Assembly (NCBI GenBank): GCA_027019405.1 | Contig: JALUWO010000017.1 | Span: 1 to 64,000 of the forward strand | Direction of reading: 5' to 3' | Length of the DNA stretch: 64,000 nt | Origin: Candidatus Altimarinota bacterium | GTDB lineage: Bacteria; Patescibacteriota; Gracilibacteria; BD1-5; UBA6164 | Shown: positions 20,342 through 32,472 of the stretch, one piece after another | Layout of the letters: each line of letters starts with the position of its first letter | Numbering within the stretch: position 1 is the first letter of the stretch | Position numbers and translations under genes: made by a program | The notes under the pieces: model-generated | Databases searched by the model: none | Told to the model about the DNA's origin: nothing | The model's input: only the letters and a program-made list of their open reading frames with translations

Positions 20342-23140
20342 ATGAAAAAAATAATTTTTATTCTTCTATTTTTATTATTAATAAAAATAAATGTATTTGC
20401 ATTAGATCAAAATCAAAATAAACCTGATATTCAGACTTTATCATACACTTGATACTATCAACAAGATAAAGAAATAGAACTAAGAGGTAGTTATTTAGAT
20501 AATTGTAAAATAAATAATATAAATAATTTACCTATAAATTATTTATATAAAAATAACTCATTTATTTTTAATGTAAAACAATTAAAAAATAGTTTTACTA
20601 ATTTAAAAATAAAATTAATTTGTAATCAAATAAATTATATTTTTAATAAAAATATACCTTATATTGATAATTATGAAATCACAAAAGATAAAAAAAATTG
20701 AGATATAGTTACAATAAAATGAAAAAATTTTTGAGAAAATCCTCAAGTTTTTATTTGAAATAAAAATTTTAAAATATTAAATAAAAATAAAGATAATTTA
20801 CTTGTAGTAAAATTGAATAATAATATATCAAATAATCAGCTATATATTCAAAATGATTCTTTAAAATCAAATTTAATAAACCTTCCTATACAAGTTCCTA
20901 AAATAGATTATATTCAAAGTGATAATTGATTTTCTCAAGGAACTACTTTAAAAATTTATTTTAAGAACTTAACATATTGATCAGACCTTTGATTATTAAT
21001 CAATAATAAAAAAATAAATATTTTAAAAAAAGATTATCATAATAATTACATAGAATATAAAGTAGATGATTTTTTAATTTGAAATAATAAAATTCAACTT
21101 GAAAAAGATTGATTTAAATCAAATATTATAAATATAAACATATATCCTAAAACACCAATAATAAAATCAATAGTTCCATGAATAAATAATAAATGAAAAG
21201 CTATTTATAAAATAATTGGTCAAAATTTCATAAATAATAAAGAAAATTTTTCTGTTTACTTATTTGATAACAAAAAACTTAATATAGAAAAAATTGAATC
21301 AAATCAAATAATTGTTTCTGCTCCTGATTTATCATATTGAAATAACTTTTTTTATATCATCAATGATTGAATTATTTCAAATATATATAATTATAAAAAA
21401 AAGATAATTAATATACCTAGTTTTACAAATATAATTAATGATTGAATTAATTATGTTTCTTCAGGAAGTAATATCTTTAAACTTTCAATATATAGAATTT
21501 TAAAAATTTGAGTAAGTAAATTTAATAAAAATATTGATAATATTTTTATTAATTGAAATAAAGTTTCAAATGTTGAAATAAAATGATGAATAATAAAAGT
21601 TCTTATAAATCAAAGTATAAATAAATGAAAAATAACTTTATCTAGAAATAATCAAAAATTAGATATATTAAAAACTTTTGATTTTGAATATCAAGATCAT
21701 CCAAGTATTTCATATATAAAAATATGAAATAAATTGAAAGCTTGAACTCAAGTAACTATTTATTGAGATAACTTTTCATATTCTAATATTAATTCAAATA
21801 ATTTTTTTAGAAAAAAAGATTGAACAAAATTAGATATAACTGTTACTGATAAAGAAATTACTTGATATCTAACAAATGATTTCAATAAAAACACTGACAG
21901 TAGTATATCTATCTCAAATAATTGATTGAATACATCATTAAATTTTAATTTATCTAAAGTTGATAATCCTACAAAAATAAATTGAAAAACAATAATAAAA
22001 TCAATTTCTACACTTAAAAATTGAGTAATTTATAAAATTGGAGATAAATTAAATATAATCTGAAAATATTTTCATCCTAATGATAAAATTTTTATTGATA
22101 ATAACTTATTAGCTTCTGAATATTTATCTCCTACAAATATTCAAATAAGGTTACCAGATAATAATAAATTTTTATGAATTCATAGACTTAGTATTAAAAA
22201 CTCATCTTGAATAGAATCAGATTTATGAAATATTTTTATTTATAGTAAAAATGATATTCCTAGTGTTGAAATAAATGAAGATAAAATAGATAATAATAAA
22301 ATAACCATAAATAATGTAACCCATAAAAATAATAATAAATTAATTTTAAATTATAAAATAGATAATAAATTTTATGATATACAAGTAAATAAAGTTATTT
22401 TTAAAATAAAAAATTTTGATAAGAACAATTTTTATCCTACATTTAAATTAATTAATGATTCAAATAATTCAAACATAGAATCAATAGATAAAAACTGATA
22501 TATAATATTTAAAACACCTTTTATTATTCCCAAAAATATAAATCAGAAAACAAGTTTTTCTCTTCAAAATGATTCAGATTTTATGAAAATAATGAAACTA
22601 GATATAGAATTATATAGTATTGAATGAATATATCATGATATAAATTGAAATGAAAAAAAATTCACAAATTTTAAGATAAATAATAATAATGATATTTTTT
22701 ATATAAATTATACTAAAAATTTTAGTTGTATAGATTCTGAAAATAAATTAATAAATTGTAATGATTTTGTAAATTATAAATCTACTACTACTAATAATAA
22801 TAATATAAAAACCAAAGTTCAAATTATTCCACCTAACATACCTAAAATTACAAATACAAAATCAAACATATCATTGATAAGGGAATATGCTCAAGCAAAA
22901 CATATTTTAGAAAAAAGCATAAGATGAAAAAAAATAATTTTAGTTTTAAATAGGTTTTTAACTAAAAATAAAAATAATTTAAATACACTAAATACATTAA
23001 AAATAAAAATTCAAAATATAAAAACAAAAATTCAAAATAAAAATTGAGTAAAATATTTTTTCATGAAAAATATAATTAATTATCTAAATTGGAAATTATA
23101 TGTTCAAATAAAAAATATCCTTGAACAACAAGGAAAATAA
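20342..23140 (+). CDS. Large exported protein with IPT/TIG-like repeats
   Basis: The 932-residue protein has a Sec signal peptide (MKKIIFILLFLLLIKINVFA) and is extremely rich in Asn, Lys and Ile. It contains several beta-sandwich-like repeats with the recurrent pattern of IPT/TIG domains, for example PIIKSIVPGINNKGKAIYKI followed by GQNF, and again YIKIGNKLKAGTQVTIYGDNF, and KIGDKLNIIGKYFHPNDKIF. Such domains act in cell-surface adhesins. A basic helical region lies in the last 100 residues. Likely a surface protein for contact with other cells; this is inference. It is a single-gene unit with a terminator. Confidence 0.75.
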
Positions 23141-23164
23141 AACCTATTTTTTAGGTTTTATTTT
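23138..23164 (+). terminator. Terminator
   Basis: Stem AAAACCTA / TAGGTTTT overlapping the stop of the IPT/TIG-like gene, followed by T-rich DNA. Confidence 0.75.
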
Positions 23165-23223
23165 GATTTAATATATATTTTTACTATAATCTCTTAAGTT
23201 TTAGAAATTAATTATAAAAAATT

Positions 23224-24306
23224 ATGCAAATAGGTATTGTTGGTCTACCAAATGTAGGGAAGTCTACATTATTTAATGCTTTAACAAAAAATTATAGTGC
23301 AGATGCACAAAATTTTCCATTTTGTACTATTGAACCAAATGTTGGTATAGTTAATGTAAATGATCCAAGATTAGAACAAATAAGGAAAGTTATAGGATGA
23401 GAAAAAATAGTTCCAGCTACAACAGAATTTATTGATATTGCTGGTATTGTAGAATGAGCAAGTAAATGAGAATGACTTTGAAATAAATTTCTTGCAAATA
23501 TTAGACAAGCTGATGCAATTTTACAAGTAGTAAGAGTTTTTCAAGATGATGATATAATCCATGTAAATTGAAAAGTTGATCCTAAGTTTGATATAGAAGT
23601 AATTAATGCTGAATTAATTATGGCAGATATTGAAACTGTAGAAAAAAGATTAGCTTCTGATAGAAAAAAAGCAAAATCAGATAAAAAAATGCAAGCAGTA
23701 ATTGAAACTTATGAAAAAATATTAAACTGACTTAATGAATGAAAAATAGTTTCAAATATGTGATTAAATCAAGAAGAATTAGATTCTATTTCTGATTTAC
23801 ATCTACTTACAAATAAACAATTTGTATATGCTTGTAATGTTTCAGAAGATATGATGGATACTCCAGAAGAAGAACTACAAAATATTTTATGACTTGATAA
23901 AAATCAAACAGTAATTCCAATATGTGCTAAATTAGAAGCAGATATGGTTGAAATGACTCCAGAAGAAAAAAATGAATTTTTAACTGAAATGTGATTAAAA
24001 ACAACTTGACTTGATGATTTAATAAAAGCTAGTTATGATGCACTTGGACTTATGTATTATTTTACAGCATGAGTAAAGGAAGTAAGAGCATGGACAATTA
24101 AGAAATGATGGACAGCTCCTCAAGCAGCTTGAGTAATACATACTGACTTTGAAAAATGATTTATTAAAGCAGATAAAGTAAATTGGAAAGATTTAGTAGA
24201 AAATGGCTGATGGGCAGCAGCTAGAGAAGCTTGAAAAGTATCTTTAGAAGGAAAAGAATATGTGGTTGCTGATTGAGATGTATTATTATTTAAGTTCAAT
24301 AACTAA
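23224..24306 (+). CDS. ychF: Redox-regulated ATPase YchF (OBG-type)
   Basis: A ribosome-associated P-loop ATPase of the OBG family. The 360-residue protein is standard length, starting [19 protein letters not shown], with [31 protein letters not shown] and a C-terminal TGS domain ([31 protein letters not shown]). All of these match YchF closely once TGA is read as Gly. It is an isolated transcription unit. Confidence 0.95.
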
Positions 24307-24334
24307 AAAGACTTTTTAAAAAGTCTTTTTTTTT
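24304..24334 (+). terminator. Terminator after ychF
   Basis: Stem AAAAAGACTTTT / AAAAGTCTTTTT with a T-run, overlapping the stop codon. The 24335-24451 stretch that follows is AT-rich and holds nothing I recognise. Confidence 0.85.
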
Positions 24335-24451
24335 AGAAAAATATTTTTTTATTTTATATATTTTAAACTAGAATGTAGGGAATAAAACTTGCTTTTTTTA
24401 TTTTTTATATTATAAATATATATCTAAAAATATATTATAAAATAAAAAACA

Positions 24452-25207
24452 ATGAGTTTAAAACTTGAACATGATTTTCAAAACTGAATAAAGACAAAAG
24501 TTGATTGAGATTTTTTTGAATGTAGTTTCTGAAATAAAGATGAAACTCTTGATAAATTGGAATTACTTCAATTATCAAAAGAAAATAAATCAAAAGTTAT
24601 TTGAATAAATGCAACTGCTCATTCAAATAAAATAATATCAGTAAATGCTGAAAATATAAAGAATCAAACAAGATTATTAAAATGATGAATAGATTGAGTT
24701 ATAATTACAAATATAGAAAAAACAAAAGATAAAATATCTTTAATATTATGAGTTGCAGATTGTGCTACTATCTCTATAGTATCTCAATCTTGAAATACCA
24801 TGTGACTTATACATGCATGACATAAATGAACATCCAATGATATAATATGAAATCTAATAAATAAACTTGAAAATATAAAAGATTGAAAAATAGAAGAATA
24901 TAAAATTTATATTGCTCCTATGGCTTGAGATAATTTTGAATTTGATGAAGAATTATATTTTCAAAATTTTCAAAATTTATGTGATAATTATAAATTACAT
25001 AGTTGAAAATATTTCATACCAACAACTAATTGAAAATGAAATCTAGATTTAAAATCATTAATAAATGATTTATTAATTGAAAATTGAATATCATCAAAAA
25101 ATATATTTTTTGAACCAATAGATACTAATTCTACAGATAATAATTGGCCAAGTTATAGACAAACATGAACTACTAAAAGAATTTTAGTCTCACTTAATAA
25201 AAAATAA
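24452..25207 (+). CDS. pgeF: PgeF/YfiH-type peptidoglycan editing protein (laccase domain)
   Basis: The 251-residue protein matches the multicopper-like Cu-oxidase_4 family, now assigned to removal of wrong amino acids from peptidoglycan precursors. The conserved residues are visible: LGVADCATISIV, GLIHAGHKGTSNDII (His ligand) and the C-terminal YRQTGTTKRILVSL. Length agrees with the family (about 240-260). It sits between ychF and a convergent glycosyltransferase gene. Confidence 0.8.
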
Positions 25208-25240
25208 GAAACTCTATAAAATAGAGTTTTCTTTTATTTT
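25206..25240 (+). terminator. Bidirectional terminator
   Basis: Stem AAACTCTAT / ATAGAGTTT with a T-rich tail between the convergent pgeF-like and glycosyltransferase genes. Confidence 0.7.
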
Positions 25241-26160
25241 AAAATAAAATCATTATATTTTATAGTATTATTATTAATTTTTTTATAATTTTTAAATAGA
25301 TATTTCCAAGTATTAAAAACTATTTTTAAATTTCATTTTTTAGTTTTTCAAATATATAGTCATCTAAAAAATTCTCAATAAATATAAAAAAATAAATTTA
25401 AATAAGAATTATTATACAAACAAGTTTTCCAAAAAATATATCTATATATAATCATCATTTTTATTTCAGAACCTGTAGTTATTCTATTTTGATTTGATTT
25501 TATATGATTAAAAATCAAATCTGGAATAAATTTTATAGATCATTCTCAATATTTTTTAAATACCTGATAAGAAAAAAAAACATCTTCTCAAAAACTCCAT
25601 CTTTCAAAATTTCAGGGAAAACTAAAAAATTCAAAAACTTCTTTTTTTACAATCATTGTTCCAGAAGCCCACTGACTATCAACTATTTTATCAAAATTAA
25701 GTCTTACAATATTTTGCCCATTTTTTAAAACTATTCTTTTATTTCAAAAGATATCTTGATAAGTCAACACTCTTATCATTTTTTTAAAAAAATTAATTTT
25801 AGGAATGAATGCATTTTTATCTCTTCAAGAAACTATTTTTACAGACTCATTTTCTTTTAAATAATCATAAGCTTTTTTGATATAATCTTTATCTATTTGT
25901 AAATCATCATCTATAAAAAGCAATATACTTCAAGAAGATTTTTTAACTCAAAAATTTCTTGCTTTTGAAGCAGATTTTTCATCTAAAAAATAAATTTTAA
26001 AATTAAAATTAATATTTTTTAATATTTCTTTTGTTTTTTCTATATTTCATTGTTCAATTATTATTATTTCATCTGGTTTTTCAGTATTATTTAAAATAGC
26101 TTTTATTGATTTTTCTAAAAGCTTTTGTCTATTAAGAGTAGGAATAATTATACTAATCAT
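25234..26160 (-). CDS. Family 2 glycosyltransferase
   Basis: The 308-residue protein begins MISIIIPTLNRQKLLEKSI, the classical GT2 start, with SASKARNFGVKKSSGSILLF then the DxD-type motif FIDDDLQ near residue 95 (metal and nucleotide-sugar binding) and a GEDVFFSYQV segment. The C-terminal 60 residues are basic and aromatic and may associate with the membrane. It is divergent from the flippase gene, which suggests a role in assembling a surface polysaccharide. Donor and acceptor unknown. Confidence 0.85.
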
Positions 26161-26245
26161 TATTTTTTCTTTTAAAATAATTGAATAAAAATCTTTTTTA
26201 TATATTCTATACTAAATTTTATATTTGCAATTTATTTTATTTTTT

Positions 26246-27727
26246 ATGTTGAAAAAAATAGCTAGTAATACTATAGCTCAAATAATATCAAAAATTGGAA
26301 CTGCTTTGATTTCAATAGTATTAATTGGTATACTTACAAATTATTTAACTGTTGAACTATTTGGTACATATAATAAAGTTTATAATTATATATATATTTT
26401 TTCTTTTTTAGTAGATTTATGATTATATGCAATAACTATAAAAGAGATAAGTGCAAATAAAAAAAATACTAGTTATATTTTTTGAAATATACTTACATTA
26501 AGATTATTAACTTGATTATTTGTTATTATTGCAGCACCAACAATAGCTTATTTTCTCCCTTGATATAATTCTAGTATAATTATAGAATCAATTATTATAC
26601 TTGGATTTTTTGCTCTTTTTTCACTTATAAATTCAAGTATGCTTGCTTTAATGCAAGCATATATGAAAATAGAATATTCACTTTTTTCTGTAATAACTTG
26701 AAAATTAGTAATATTATGACTTGTTGTTTATATTACTAAAAATCTTTTTACTAACCCCCATATATACTGATACAATAAACCTTTTCTAGCTATAATGCTT
26801 GCTTGAATGATTTGAATAGCAATTAATGCATTCTTAAATTACTTATATGCTAGAAAAATAACCCATATAAAATTATTTTTTGATTGGAAATATATAAAGC
26901 ATATCTTTTTTACAAGCCTTCCATATTGATTAGCTTTATTTCTAAGTGTTGTTTACACAAAAATAGATATAGTATTACTTAGTTTAGTAGAACATTGAGC
27001 TATTGCTGAAAGAAGTATTGCATTATATAGTCTACCATTAAAAATAATGGATGTTTTTATGATGATGGGAGCCTTTTTACTAAATTCTCTATTACCTAGT
27101 TTAAGTGAAGCTTACAAAGAAAAGAAATTAGATAAAATACAAAATATCTCTCAAAATACATTTAAATTATTATTTGCTTTTTGAGTTTGAATAATTTCAC
27201 TTTGAATTGTTTTTAAAGATTATATAGTAAACTTAATAGCAAATCCAAATTATTTAGAAGTTACTCCTTTAAATCAATATACTTCTGCAGATGCTTTCAA
27301 TATAGTTTTTTTTATGCTATTATTTTTCTATTTATGACTTGTTTTTTCATATTTATTAGTTGCAACAGAAAGACAAAATAGATTATTAAAAATAAGCATA
27401 ATATTAACTTTAGTAAATATTATCTGAAATATATTATTGATTCCAAAATTTAGCTTTGTTTGAGCCTGATTAGTTACAGTATTTACCCAAATTATTTTTC
27501 TATTTTTAACTTATTTTTATTCAAAAGATATAATAAAATTTAAATTTCCTATTAAATTTATGTTTATTGTAACTATTATTTGAATATTTATTTATTTTAT
27601 TTCATACTTTTTAATTACAAAATTAAGTTTATGATGATATTATAACTTAATTTATTGATTTTGAATTTTTGGAATTTATAGTTATATATTATGATATAGG
27701 GAATATAAAGAAATTAAAAAAGCTTAA
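26246..27727 (+). CDS. Polysaccharide flippase (Wzx/MATE-like, MVF superfamily)
   Basis: The 493-residue protein has about 12-14 membrane helices and the N-terminal pattern of O-antigen flippases (IASNTIAQIISKIGTALISI). Such proteins flip undecaprenyl-linked glycans across the membrane. The central FTSLPYGLALFLSVVYTKID is characteristic. An in-frame upstream TTG at 26225 exists, but ATG at 26246 is the more likely start. The adjacent divergent glycosyltransferase supports a polysaccharide role; uppS at 32.5 kb would make the lipid carrier. Confidence 0.85.
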
Positions 27728-27744
27728 ATCTAAGCTTTTTTTCT
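27717..27744 (+). terminator. Bidirectional terminator
   Basis: Stem AAAAAGCTTA / TAAGCTTTTT between the convergent flippase and methyltransferase genes; it overlaps both stop codons. Confidence 0.8.
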
Positions 27745-28686
27745 AAATTTTGCAATAAAAAATCATTCACTTATTTCACTAGGAAGTAATCTAATACTTT
27801 TAGATACTTCTTTTTTAAAAATATATTTTTTATAACTTATTATTCATTTTTTTGAAATTTCTTTTAGTCATTCTTGATTAAAATATTCTCATATATCAAC
27901 TATTTCAAGTTCAGGAAAATTTATAAGTAAATAATGAACTATTCCTTCATTTTCTAAAGGATCTAAAGTACAAGTAGAATAAATCAATTCTCATCAAGTT
28001 TTTAATAAATTTATTGTATTTTTTAAAATATCTTGTTGTAATTTATAATTTCTTTTATTTATTCAAGATTTTTCTAGATATTTATATGATTTTTCTTTTT
28101 CTAAATTAATTCTTCCCTCAGCAGAGCAAGGAAGATCAGCTATTATTATGTCAAAGAAATTACTTGAAAATTCTTTTTTTAATTCTCTAGCATCTAGGTT
28201 TAATAATTCTATATTTTTTACTCCTTGCTTTTTTATAGTATAAGCTAATTTATCAAATCTAATTTTATTAAGTTCATTTGCATAAATTTTAGTTTCAGGA
28301 TATATACAAGCAATTTGTGTTGTTTTTCATCCTGGAGCAGCAGTTAAATCTAAAATATTATTAGATTTTTCTATATCAATCAAAAAAGCTGGAATCTGAC
28401 TAGTTATTCATTGAACATAAATATATCCATTCTTAAAAGACTTAGTTTCAGATAATTTTATATTTCAAATCTCTTCTATAAAATAAGCATCTTTTAAAAA
28501 ACTAATCTTTTTCAGTTTATATCAATAACTTTTTAATTCATCTAAAGCATTAAAATCATTTTTACAAGAATTTAACCTAAAAGTAGTCTTTCTTTTTGTA
28601 TTAAATCATTTTTCAATTTTATTTAATTCCTCTTTAGAATAAATTAACTTTAATTTTTCTAAAAAATTTTTATCTAATTTTTTCAT
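27730..28686 (-). CDS. RsmB/RsmF-type RNA m5C methyltransferase (NOL1/NOP2/Sun family)
   Basis: The 318-residue protein contains the SAM-binding and catalytic signatures LDLTAAPGGKTTQIA, ANELNKIRFDKLAY, IIADLPCSAEGR (first Cys, PC motif) and IYSTCTLDPLENE (catalytic TC). It methylates cytosine in rRNA or tRNA. Length is shorter than RsmB because the NusB-like N-terminal domain is missing, so the exact target is uncertain. It ends at TAG. Confidence 0.85.
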
Positions 28687-28700
28687 ATCTATTATTTTAT

Positions 28701-29462
28701 TTATTTTTTATTAATTTTTTCTTCCAATTCTGCATTTTTTTCTTCCATATATTTCATAAATTCCTTTTTCTTGAAAAAATATATATAAATTCAAGTTAAT
28801 ATAAGCACTCCAGTTAATACATATCAAAAATAATCTATAATTGTCTCATAATAAGCAGCAAACAATACTCAAAGTATTACTATAGTAGTAGCCCGGATAA
28901 TTGATCAAATTATATTTGAAATCCAAAAAACTTTTGTACTCATTCACATAGAACCTGCTATAAAAGGAACAAAAGCTCTAGTAAAATTATGAAATTTTCA
29001 AAATATAATTCAAAAAGGTCACCACTTTTTTACTCAAGATTTTAAATATTTTACTTCAGTCTTTCATACTCACATCCATACTCCATATTTTTCAAAGAAA
29101 CTATCTCAATAATGTCTTCATAAAATAAAACCTATATAATTTGATATAATGGCTCAAATAGAAGCAAGTCCAATTACATAATATATATTTTGACTATCCA
29201 TATTTGCAAAAAAACCTCATACTATCAGCAATATATTTTGACCTGGAACAACTACTCAGAGTAAGGGAAAAGATTCAATAAGTCACATTAAAAAAACTAT
29301 AACATAATTCCAATATCAAAGATAATTAATTATTCATTTTAACCATTCTATAACTTCTTTTATCAATTCAGGTTTTACAAAAGCTAAAATAGCTAATATA
29401 AAAGTTAAAGCAATCAAAAATTTCAAAAATAAATCTCATATTTTTTTAAAAAAGTTTTTCAT
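28701..29462 (-). CDS. DedA-family membrane protein
   Basis: The 253-residue protein has about five to six membrane segments and the DedA signatures ESFPLLGVVVPGQNILL, IGFILGRHYGDSFFEKYG, and FTRAFVPFIAGSMGMSTKVF. DedA proteins include undecaprenyl-phosphate flippases. The C-terminal 25 residues are a charged helix. Residue 190 is encoded by CGG (28893-28895) at the place where the family has a conserved Trp in the motif NxxGAxxW before LLGY. It lies 14 nt upstream of the methyltransferase and is probably cotranscribed. Confidence 0.9.
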
Positions 29463-29586
29463 TGTATTGTTATTTATAATATATTTTTTTAAAGATTATC
29501 TTAAAAACTTTATTTTACAAGTTAAATAACTTGATTTTTTATTTTTTTAAATACAATTATCAAGTATTATTTATAATTAAAATAAA

Positions 29587-30603
29587 ATGAAGTTAAACAC
29601 TATTAAACATAAAAAGATATATTTTGCTATTTCTTGAACTTTTATGATATTATCTGCTTTGATATTTTTTACAGCAAAATTAAATTATTGAATAGATATG
29701 ACTTGAGGTACAAGTGCTGAATACAGTTATACTTGAAATATAAACATACCAGAAGCTAGAACAAATATAGAAAAAGCTTCAAAAGAAGTAACTTTAAGTT
29801 GAACTCAAATCATAAACTGAATAAATATCTATAAAATATCATGAGAGAAAAAACTTACAGTTATAACTTGATATGAGACAAATGTAGATGCAAAAACTTT
29901 GGATAAAATCAAAAATTCTTTTAGATCAAAAACTTTAGATATTTTAAAAAAGCAAAATAAATCAATTGAAGAAACTAGTTATACAAATATTGGTAAAAGT
30001 TTCTGAGATTATATTAAAAATACAGCTATTCTTACATTGATTTTAGCAATAATATGAATTACTATATATGTTGCTTGGGCTTTTTCTGCTGTAGCTTCAG
30101 GGATATCTACAATGAGTTTTTCAATTATCACAATTTTAACATTATTTCATGATGTATTAATTGCAACATGATTATATATAATTACTTCACTCTATTTTCC
30201 AGAATTCAAAATTGATACATTTTTTATAACTGCATTATTAACAATTCTTGGTTATTCAATAAATGATACAATTGTAGTTTTTGATAGAATAAGATGAAAT
30301 TTAAGAACTTTTGCTTGAAAAAAATGACATAATTTAGAAGAAATAATAGAAACATCTATTGATGAAACTTTAAGAAGAAGTTTATTTACAAGTTTAACTG
30401 TAATTTTTGTACTTACAACTATTTTCTTATTTTGACCTGAATCAATAAACTGATTTATATTAGCTATGATATTTGGTACTGTAGTTGGTACATATAGTTC
30501 AATTTTTATTGCTTCACCTCTTTTATATGAGTTCAATAAATCAAAAGATTTAAGCCAATATAAAGAAAAAACTTATAATCCAGAAGATAAAATAGTAGTA
30601 TAG
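29587..30603 (+). CDS. secF: Protein-export membrane protein SecF
   Basis: SecF works with SecD to drive protein export with the ion gradient. The 338-residue protein shows a first helix near residue 12, the first periplasmic region with [15 protein letters not shown], then five more helices with [34 protein letters not shown] and [16 protein letters not shown]. All are SecF signatures (D1-D5 motifs). secD is not in view. The following ABC gene starts 2 nt after the stop. Confidence 0.92.
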
Positions 30604-30605
30604 TT

Positions 30606-32348
30606 ATGAATTTAATTTTAAGAACATTAAAAGATTATTTAAAATCAGAAAAAAAGATTAAGTATTATTTCTTAATCTTTTTTTGAGTAATTGTATCATG
30701 AGTTTGAATAATAGAACCTTTCTTTATGAAAGAAATTATATGATGAATAGAAAAATATATAAAAACTAATGATTTTAATTTAATCTTTTTTATTAAAATC
30801 TTTTCATATTGGGCTATTTTTATAATATTAATAACTATATCTAGAGCAATTTATTTATTTTGAATAAATAAATTATTATTAAAAGGTCATGCTCAAATTT
30901 ATAAAAAACAAGCTGAAAAGCTTATAAATATATCATATAATTCATACCTAAATAAAAAACAAGGAGAAATATATAAAATTTTTGATAGAGGAATGGAATG
31001 GTCTTTTTTCTTTTTAGATCAATTACTTACAAAATTTCTTGATGTATTTGTATCTTTAGTGTTAATATTGTCTGTACTTATTTATATTAATTTCTATATG
31101 GCTATTGCTACAATAGCTATGGTACCAGTTATGATTTTTATCTGATTGTATATAAATAAAAAAACATTAAATATACAAAAAAAAGTAAATGATAAGCGGG
31201 ATAATGCATACTGAGAATTATCTGATAGTTTAACTAATTTATGATTAGTTAAAACTCTTACCTTAGAAAAAATAATCCAAAAATCAATAAATAAAAAAAT
31301 TGATTATGCAAATAGTAATCAATTATTAGTAACAAAAAGATGGGTTGTTTCTGATATTTATACAAGTATATTGGTAATGATATCTAGATTTTTAGTATTA
31401 TCCTTATGAATATATTTATTAATCAACAATAGGCTTGATTTTGCAACTCTATTCTTATTTTTTAGTTTTATTTGATATATATATTTTCCACTTAGTTTTA
31501 TTTTTAATTCATTAAAAAATATACAAAAACAATTAACTTGAATAGAAAAATTTTATAAACTTTTTGATGAACTAAATTATGATAAAGACAGTTGAAATAA
31601 AAAAATAGAAGACATAAAATGAAAAATAGAACTTAAAAATATAAATTTTTGATACAATAAAAAAAAGCAAATTTTAAAAAATATAAATTTAAAAATAAAT
31701 CCTTGAGAAAAAATTGCTTTAGTCTGAAATACTTGAGCAGGAAAATCTACAATTGTAAATCTACTTTTTAGATTTTGGGATGTAGATTCTTGAGAAATAT
31801 TAATAGATTGAGAAAATATAAAAGAAATATCAAAAGAATCTCTAAGAAAAAACATAGGTCTTGTAATGCAAGATAATAGTCTTTTTAATACTTCAATAAA
31901 AGAAAATCTATTATTTGCAAAACAAAATGCAACAAAAGAAGAATTAGATACAGCAATTAAACTAGCTCAAGCAGATTTTGTATATGATTTAAAAGATTGA
32001 TTAGATACAATTATATGAGAAAGATGATTAAAATTAAGTTGAGGAGAAAAACAAAGATTAAGTATAGCAAGATTATTTTTAAAAAATCCTAAGATATTAG
32101 TACTTGATGAAGCAACTTCAGCACTTGATAATAAAACTGAAAAATTAATACAAAAAGCACTTGATAATCTTATGAAAGGAAGAACTTCTATAATCATAGC
32201 CCATAGACTTTCAACTATACAAAATGCTACAAAAATTTATATGTTGGAAAACTGAAAAATAATTGAAGAATGAAAATATGATGAACTAATGAATAGAAAA
32301 ACAAAATTTTATCAATTAGCAAATCCAGAACATTTAATTTTAAATTAA
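30606..32348 (+). CDS. ABC exporter (fused membrane and ATPase domains)
   Basis: The 580-residue protein has six membrane helices (residues 20-330) and an ATPase domain: Walker A VGNTGAGKST near residue 375, Q-loop VMQDNSLF, signature LSGGEKQR, Walker [13 protein letters not shown] and H-loop IIAHRLST. In Walker A the first two Gly are TGA and the third GGA. It resembles lipid/peptide exporters of the MsbA type; substrate unknown. Codon 198 is CGG (31197-31199), in KKVNDK-x-DNAYGELSDS, one of only two such codons in native genes here. It is cotranscribed with secF. Confidence 0.88.
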
Positions 32349-32369
32349 TCATTCTTTTAATAAATAAAA

Positions 32370-32445
32370 AAGATGGATTTTAGTCTATTTTAATAATAGC
32401 AAGGCTCCATCAAAAACCAATTACCTGAAGAGTTATCCTCTTCTA
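32370..32445 (+). ncRNA. Structured region between the ABC gene and uppS (possible leader RNA)
   Basis: The 124-nt gap contains a nested structure: GATGGA (32372) pairs with TCCATC (32406), inside it CTATT / AATAG, and then a hairpin GAAGAG-TTATC-CTCTTC ahead of an A/T-rich stretch leading to the uppS start. It matches none of the riboswitch or SRP RNA consensus patterns I know. It may be a leader RNA, or chance pairing. Confidence 0.25.
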
Positions 32446-32472
32446 AAAAAATTATATAATAATTTTAAATAT

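Noticed and set aside
24335-24451. Small gene or RNA between ychF and the PgeF-like gene
   Set aside because: Only A/T-rich sequence with a short GTAGGGAATAAAAC stretch; no frame or stable structure.
32370-32445. SRP RNA, preQ1 or fluoride riboswitch between the ABC gene and uppS
   Set aside because: None of the invariant segments of these RNAs (for example the SRP GGAAG loop) is present.
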